From Maratus speciosus (lineage: Eukaryota; Arthropoda; Arachnida; Araneae; Salticidae), in NCBI GenBank assembly GCA_963932465.1, contig OZ010787.1, positions 33,732,087-33,796,086 of the forward strand: 64,000 nt of DNA. The letters are read 5' to 3'. Positions 57,942 to 64,000 of this stretch are shown here, one piece after another (the first letter of the stretch is position 1; each line of letters starts with the position of its first letter). A model generated the notes under the pieces. It did not search any database. It worked only from the letters and a program-made list of their open reading frames with translations, and had not been told where the DNA came from. The translations under genes were made by a program, and so were the position numbers.

Positions 57942-58834
57942 AGCGATGAAAAGGGGGAGAGGTTGTTCTTGTAAATATTTCTAATCAGTTATTTTGGGTA
58001 ACCGTTATTCTTTAAATCTTCATATATTTTATTTCTTTCAGTTTCAAAAATTTCAGTACTACTACAGTACTTTATAAAGTTTTTATAATGAAGATTTTGT
58101 GGCTAAGTGGACAATTTGAATTAAGTATACTGGCCTGTTGAAGTTGATTTTCGGTAGACTGCAGTTGAAATTAATTGAATAATGTTATTTTTCCTTTGAA
58201 TAAGGATGTTCAAAAATGGTAACTTACCATTAACTTCACGTTCGAGAGTAAATTGGAAGAACTGGTGACATCCTCTCAACAGCCAACTTGATTGCTGAAC
58301 CCTTAAAATTTACTTTTATCTGTTTGTTGTATAGAGAGTTTTCTTGCCTGTCTGAAAATTTACACTTGTTATTGAATACCGGTTTTGAAGAAGAAAATTT
58401 TTCGTGCTAGTTTCGTAAGATTCTCAACAAAAGGTACCTTTCGATTGGGTTTTTATAAAATTTGTAATGAAAACTGAAAAGAATGTTTTTCTTTTAAAAA
58501 AAGCGGTATTAAAAAAATTAACGAATTAGGAATTAGTTTTATGGAGTAAAAAATACATGCTTGTTTATAAATGGGTTACATAAAAACTGAAGATTTTTAC
58601 ATATTTTAGTAAAAGATTTCTATAAATCTATATATTTAATTTTTTTTAATTTTTGTAGATACTATAAAATATTTTAATTTTACATACATACATTTATTCA
58701 ATTTTCATCGCTGCCGGATTATATTTCGTTTCCTGTTTGCCTCAGAGTTTGTCACCCACGGGAAAATATTCCATCGTGCTCTGCGGTTGCAACATTGCTC
58801 ACAGATAAGAGGGAAAAGCGGCAGGCTTGGTGTC
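57942..58834. other. AT-rich spacer
   Basis: Nothing recognised until a GC-richer patch (58720-58830) before the tRNA-like sequence. Confidence 0.5.
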
Positions 58835-58903
58835 GTCCAGGTAGCTCAGTGGTAGAGCATTGGCGTTTGATGTCAATGACCCTGGATCCATCCCAGGCTT
58901 AGT
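58835..58903 (+). tRNA. tRNA-like sequence, probably a pseudogene or SINE head
   Basis: A good D arm and A box (TAGCTCAGTGGTAGAGC, 58842-58858). An anticodon-like stem TTGGC/GTCAA encloses GTTTGAT (anticodon would be TTG, Gln). A T stem CCTGG/CCAGG has loop ATCCATC instead of TTCRANY. The acceptor arms pair poorly and there is a T-rich tract after it. I judge it a decayed tRNA or a tRNA-derived SINE promoter, not a working tRNA. Confidence 0.5.
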
Positions 58904-59069
58904 CATTTTTTATTTTTTTTTTTACTCTGTTGGCTGTACGCCTTTTAAACATGTTAAATAAAAATTAAGCAATTTCAAAAGATTTTAACCTTTCCGTTAA
59001 AGTAAACTAGTGGTACTCGCTAGTTATTAAGAAAAGTATTCTCGCACCGCTATTTGCAAATAGTAATGT

Positions 59070-59573
59070 TCGTCTTTTATGAATATATGAATCCTATATA
59101 TGAATCTCTGGAAGGTTTGTCACACAGGAAAAATAATGAAAAAATCACAGATACATTTTTCATATAATGCGTCAATCTTTTTTTCTGTTGCATATATGCA
59201 ATACAATTAAAAACTACCGTCGTGTGGCTATTTTACGCTAAAATATTCCAAATTAGTAAATATTTTAATAATTATGCCTCCAAATACCTTATTTTATATA
59301 ATTATTCATTTTATAAAACTTAACATTTAACCCTTTAATTCCCAAGATAGAATACGTTCTAGAAATTACGTAGGTCAGATAATCTGACTTTACACCAGAA
59401 AATTTCAATGGTTAATTTCGCTTTATTTGAATACGGAAGGTCTGTTATTAAATAAAGCAAATATTGCTATTTTAATTTTCTGGTGTGAATTAGGTATATA
59501 CGAATTAAAAAAATCTCTCAAATTCAAAACACTCTTGTTTGCATATATGCAAAGCTGCACACTAAAGGGTTAA
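59070..59573 (+). mobile_element. TTAA-j composite MITE, copy 5, eroded left end
   Basis: From ATGAATCTCTGGAAGG through the A/B junction (AACATTTAACCCTTTAATTC) to TTTGCATATATGCAAAG and AAAGGGTTAA. The first 30 or so bases are unrecognisable. Confidence 0.88.
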
Positions 59574-59689
59574 TGAGAGAGAGATTCTGCCAATAAATAA
59601 GGTAAAGATTCATTATTTAAAAAAAAAAGCGGTACACGAGCCACGTAGTGATTTACTCTAGTACGAACAATAATTTTGAAAGTCTGCGT

Positions 59690-60600
59690 TTTAATTATTA
59701 TCTTTGTATTAGTTTCACGAATAACAATTCCACCATTTTTTGTGGGTACGTTTATACACTTTAACCCTCTCAGCAACAAAGTACTTCGATTCGTAAAATG
59801 CTGAAATGATTTCTTAACACTAGAATTTACAGACAAATTTATTTGTAAATAAGTAAAAACTCTTCCTCACGTACTTAATAAAAGGGAAATTTTCATTCCG
59901 AAATTCTGGTTAAAACTTGGCGTTTAGAGATTAAAATTAAGTGGTCCCAAAATAAAACATCGCCCTTCAATATGTTAAACTTCTTCTGCACTTATGATGT
60001 AATTTAAAATTCGTAAAGATTCTTTTCTATAAAGTTAAATCTCATTTCATTATCAGAAATCGGTATTATAGTCCATTAAAAGAAAATAAATTGTTTCAAA
60101 AATAAAAAGAATTAAATCTTAATGGCGACACTTTATTTAAAATAAAATTGGGCTAGACTTTCATTGAAATATAAAAGATATTCTTTTTTAATCAAGAAAA
60201 AAATCTTTAATATTCAAGAATTTCAACGCTGACTTTGAACTCTATTGATTCCTATATAATCTTCTTCTCCTGTTATTTTTACTTATAAAGTTATTAAAAT
60301 GAAAAAGCTTTTCATATCAAAGACTTAAACTTTTTAATTCTTTTTGCGAATTTCTGATTTCATGTTAAAATAAGTGTGAAAAGATTGAAGAAAAAGCTGC
60401 ATAACATTTATATGTGTTTTAATATCTTTAAAGATATGTGAAGTTATTTTTGTTTTAATTTATAGTTTTTCCAAGCATGTTTTAAACGTTCTATTGCAAC
60501 AAAATTTCATCTATTTTATTTTACCAGTAATCCTTTTAGAATTAAATCTTCTTTTATAACCCAATAATGCTTTTATAAATAATTATTCTTTTTTAATTAA
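59690..60600 (+). repeat. segmental duplication, right copy, nearly uninflated
   Basis: Counterpart of 50030-54420. Only one element (TTAA-k, 59761-59978) interrupts it, so it approximates the ancestral arrangement. The adjoining minus-strand frame at 59570-59836 has no known motif. Confidence 0.72.
59761..59978. mobile_element. TTAA-k MITE
   Basis: TTAACCCTCTCAGCAACAAA, AAGTACTT (59779-59786) 18 bp inside, right end GCCCTTCAATATGTTAA. Diverged relative of 54068-54282. Confidence 0.72.
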
Positions 60601-62269
60601 GCATTTTTAAAAATGACAAACAAATAAATTCTGTTCTTTATTTGCTTTTGATGTTAAATTAAAAGGGGTTTTTTTGTGTTTGTCTTGATTACTGAAGAAA
60701 ATAAGCAATGCGAATAAACTAAATTATTTTGTTTTTAAATAGGAATTTATTTGGTAAAATATTTAAACAAGATAAAGTGTGCCATTGTATTCATAATAAT
60801 TCAAGAAATATACTAACTATAATATTTTCAAGAAAAAAAAATTTTAATAAAAAGAGGCACTCTGAGAGAAAAATACCAAAAATTTTTATAATATCCAAAG
60901 CATTTTGGAAGCAATTTTTCCGAAGGAGCAAATAAAAAATTTCGTTATTCTTAAAATGAAAAAATAATAATCAATAGAATAATTAAATAGCGTTCTCTCT
61001 AAATTCTGAGATGTTTTTCGTATTTTAAATACTTTGTTGCTAAACTAAACTTTTCCCATAACATATTAAAAAGTATTGCTTCAATGTACTCTTTATTTAT
61101 TGTGTCAAAATCTAATAACATGTAAAATGGATATATACTCAAATTTTTTTTCCTATTTCTTAACAAGAAATTTTAACTTGAGGTTCTTGGAAAGATAAAG
61201 AAATTTCTATTTTTTATATATATCTAGATTTTGGATGCAAAATATATGTTATGTATTTAACTTAATGATACATTAATCTAAATACATAACAAAAAGTTTA
61301 ATTTCGACTGAATTTATTTGCTCAAATAGTGTAAGCGCGGGGAATTGTGTGATAGGGATTACTGAATTCGAGTGATTATTTTTATAAAAAAGAGATCATT
61401 TTTATTCCTTAGAAAAAAAACTAAAAAATTTGGAGAGCTACACATTGAACGTAGATGTTGTATATATGTTCAAGATCTGCTGTATACTTGACTACGTGTT
61501 GTATATTTCTTATAAAATAAAAAAAGCTGTGTTATTAAAAAAAAAAAAATACTAGCATCCAAATTCTCCCAGTACCCATTTTTCACAGTTACCCTATTAG
61601 ATAAATCATGAAGCTTGAAATAACATGATATACAAAATGAATAGTGTAAATGCAGTTTAGATACCCCCATCGGGTTAGTTGCCCCAGTCACTGCATTTCA
61701 GCTATTAGACATGTGACGAAGCTAGTGACATTCATCTACTCTTAATCCTTATAAAAATTCGCAGTAGACGAAGTTAAAGCGATTTATTTCTTCAAATAAA
61801 ATTTATATTCATCATAAAAGGTAAGTTTGGCTTTTGCTGTATGTTCTCCTAAGATAGAGATTGTAGAAGATGAAGCGTTTATTAGATTTTTTATGAAATA
61901 TTTAGTGAATGTCGTTCAAACAAGTATCGAATAATGTGATAGTTTATAGGTTGCAGTCATATTTCTTCCTACTTTCAGAGCTACTGGCTGGAGCATCTAT
62001 TACGATCTAAAGCATCTAACCCTCAGGTCCGGGAGGATGGCCAAAATCATAGGTTAAGTATTTTGATAAAAATCCGATTTTATCTGGTATTTATATTACA
62101 GTAATATTTTTTTATGAAGTTCTACATAAAATTTGGAATAGATAGGTTAAATGCGCACTAAAAAAATCATTGCTATAAAAAGAAAAAAAGCGACTCAAGG
62201 GGGTAACTATCCTGGACTTACCCTACATAGAAAATGCTATTCCAGGTACCATACACTATTTCTCTAACA
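60601..62269. other. AT-rich spacer
   Basis: A 68-codon + frame (60729-60935) is lysine/asparagine-rich and unremarkable. Nothing else recognised. Confidence 0.55.
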
Positions 62270-62400
62270 TTTTAATAGTTCTGACTTTTGGGTCTATGTT
62301 TCAAGAAAAAATGTCTTCCTTTAACATTTTTTCACTTTAAGTCTCAATCATAACGTCTTCACTATGAAAAATATATTGTATACAAGAAAAAAAGAAAAAC
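62270..62400 (+). repeat. direct repeat, left copy
   Basis: GTCTCAATCATAACGTCTTC then ACTATGAAAAATATATT matches 63850-63980. Confidence 0.75.
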
Positions 62401-62725
62401 CTTTTTCTTGAGACCTCTTCTTTGATAGAACATTTTTTATTTTTTATCAATTTTGTTTAATCTGTGTTATGGTATATTAAAATGGTTATTCCTTGAAATG
62501 ACTCCATTAAAACAATGATTAAATAAAACTATCTCGCTACACTTTGCTATAAAGGATTCAAATATGCAAAACAACTTCGATATGTTTTCTTCAATTACAT
62601 TACATAAGTTTTATCAAAAAATCATAGCTTCCATCCTTACACTAATCTTCCGTAATATCTGGATTAATTTAAACCAAGTTAACCACTTTCGAACCAGAAA
62701 ATTTAGTTCATGAATCTTCATTTAT

Positions 62726-63454
62726 TTAACACGTTCACGCCGGCGCCAGTATTTACGTTTTTTCGCTGTGAGGCGGCACTCGAATTCATGTTTTGCCTCA
62801 TCTGGTGGCACAGTACTTTCACTTATTCAAACACTGTATGTAATGATACGACGCTCTCATATTTATTAAATTGAACTCGATTATAACAAGCAGAGTTGAC
62901 TGTGAATGTCTGAAAGTTCGTAAGGAGTAAGCAAATTACTTAGAGACATGATTTTATTGAGTTCATCTGTACAAATTTAACCCTAGATCTACCGGGAATT
63001 TTATTCAAGTTTTAATAAAACGTTCTACACCAGAATTTTTATTTAAAACTATTTAACTTATTTATTTACCTTATTTTTGTCTGGTTTATATACTTAGTTT
63101 ATTTTAAAGAAATTTCTGGTTTGAATGAATATTTTGTATGTACCTGTTGGGTCCAATGGACCCGTCTGGTAGACGGAGGGTTAATATAAAATGTCTTACA
63201 ATTTAAAGAAATACGGACAACATAATATAAATTAATTTTCTGTAAGGTAGAAGCCACGCCCTTAGTCAATGATATATTTCGAATGAAAACGAGATTTCTC
63301 GTTTCCCGTCGTAAATGTATTAAGTTTCTAATATTGAATTGTTTTTACTACTGAATTTTCGAACATTCAAGTGTGACCCACCTGTAATGCACGCCGCCCG
63401 ATGGGACAGTCAAGCGTGACTCACCGGTGATGCACGCCGGCGTGAACTTCTTAA
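62726..63454. mobile_element. TTAA-f element, middle layer
   Basis: TTAACACGTTCACGCCGGCG and CGCCGGCGTGAACTTCTTAA. Dyad TCACCGGTGA (63421-63430), 24 bp from the right end. The unoccupied site TATTTAATTCCAGG exists at 8078-8091. It contains TTAA-c. Confidence 0.93.
62977..63184 (+). mobile_element. TTAA-c MITE, inner layer
   Basis: TTAACCCTAGATCTACCGGG and GTAGACGGAGGGTTAA. Dyad GGGTCC-AAT-GGACCC (63149-63163), 21 bp from the right end. Confidence 0.93.
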
Positions 63455-63570
63455 TTCACTGTTTCTACGTAAAAACGTATCTCATTTCATTTCTTGAAAA
63501 AATTTCTGGTTCGAAACGTATTAAACCAGGGTCAAATTAACGCACGTATTAGTTTGATGTTGGCACCTAT

Positions 63571-64000
63571 AAATAAATAGATAAAATATATCTTTTTTTC
63601 AGCATTCTTTCCATTAAAAATGTTTTATATAAATCAAGTTAAAACTTCTCAATATTTTAAACAGGCATGAAATTTTCTAAATTGAGTTTCAGCGAAAAAA
63701 ATCATTTCAAAAATTTTTACTAAAACTTTTATTGCTGTTCAAAGTTTTAAATTAGTTATGTTGATACTCAAAATCTCTCTATTAATAGGTTTGGAAATTC
63801 TTCTCAATATATTACAATAAGACACACTATCTTCCTATCATTTTCCTATCATTTTCATAATTCTAACGTTTAGGGGATGTTTTACGATAAAATCTCCTAC
63901 TATAACATTTTTTTGTATTTTATTGTCTCAATCATAAAGTCTTCACTATGAAAAATATATTTTAGACAAGATAAATGGTGAACTTAGCACCCTCTTTTTT
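63571..64000 (+). repeat. spacer and right copy of a direct repeat
   Basis: 63850-63980 repeats 62270-62400 (GTCTCAATCATAAAGTCTTC, ACTATGAAAAATATATT). The rest is AT-rich without features and runs off the window. Confidence 0.65.

Larger units (their letters stand above)
62623..63570. mobile_element. six-base-family MITE holding a two-level nest
   Basis: CATAGCTTCCATCCTTACAC and TTTGATGTTGGCACCTAT ends match 7978-8211, which shows the same element unbroken. It lacks the ACGGAAGATT of the right arm. A TTAA-f element is inserted at its TTAA. Confidence 0.9.

Noticed and set aside
58835..58903. Functional tRNA-Gln
   Set aside because: The acceptor stem pairs poorly and the T loop is abnormal.

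Overview
This window reads as non-coding, AT-rich intergenic DNA from an arthropod-type eukaryote genome. It holds decayed Tc1, mariner and pogo transposases, a non-LTR retrotransposon fragment, a tRNA-derived SINE with target-site duplications, satellites and dozens of short hairpin transposons. The exact taxon cannot be read from the sequence. I found no intact protein gene, operon, rRNA gene or CRISPR array. Nearly every open frame is short, AT-biased and either accidental or lies inside a transposon. One coding-like fragment at 28.3-28.5 kb could not be identified.

Most of the window is miniature inverted-repeat elements (MITEs) in four groups. (1) About 30 elements flanked by TTAA fall into roughly eleven families, called TTAA-a to TTAA-k here; their CCY-type ends and internal structure fit piggyBac-like non-autonomous elements. 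(2) A family with ends CATAGCTGCC (six-base family) usually leaves a 6-bp target duplication. (3) Families with ends CAGGG... leave about 5-6 bp. (4) hAT-type elements with ends CAGTGTTGCC or GGCCAAC leave 8-bp duplications. Many are nested. Intact sister copies in the same window give empty sites that prove several insertions.

Layout: 0-1.6 kb, a 142-bp satellite. 1.6-9 kb, hairpin elements, a 1.2-kb palindrome and a decayed unknown element. 9.2-10.5 kb, a five-element nest. 11.3-12.7 kb, a Tc1-like element split by a SINE. 12.9-17.6 kb, a four-copy diverged tandem array colonised by TTAA, hAT, SINE and mariner sequences. 18-27.7 kb, TTAA and CAGGG hairpins. 28-35.4 kb, mariner and Tc1 transposase relics and a reverse transcriptase/RNase H fragment. 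36-46.6 kb, a Tc1-like element and a pogo-like element containing another element with 173-bp repeats. 47-50 kb, a Helitron-like element with internal repeats. 50-60.6 kb, a segmental duplication whose left copy swelled from about 0.9 to over 4 kb by nested insertion, plus five copies of a 520-bp composite TTAA element. 62.6-63.6 kb, a three-level nest.

Two patterns stand out. Most TTAA families carry a private dyad-symmetric site about 20 bp inside one end only, the place where piggyBac itself has its palindromic transposase-binding motif. Separately, families with unrelated ends and different target-site lengths share one central hairpin core built on CTTATTTAAT/ATTAAATAAG.
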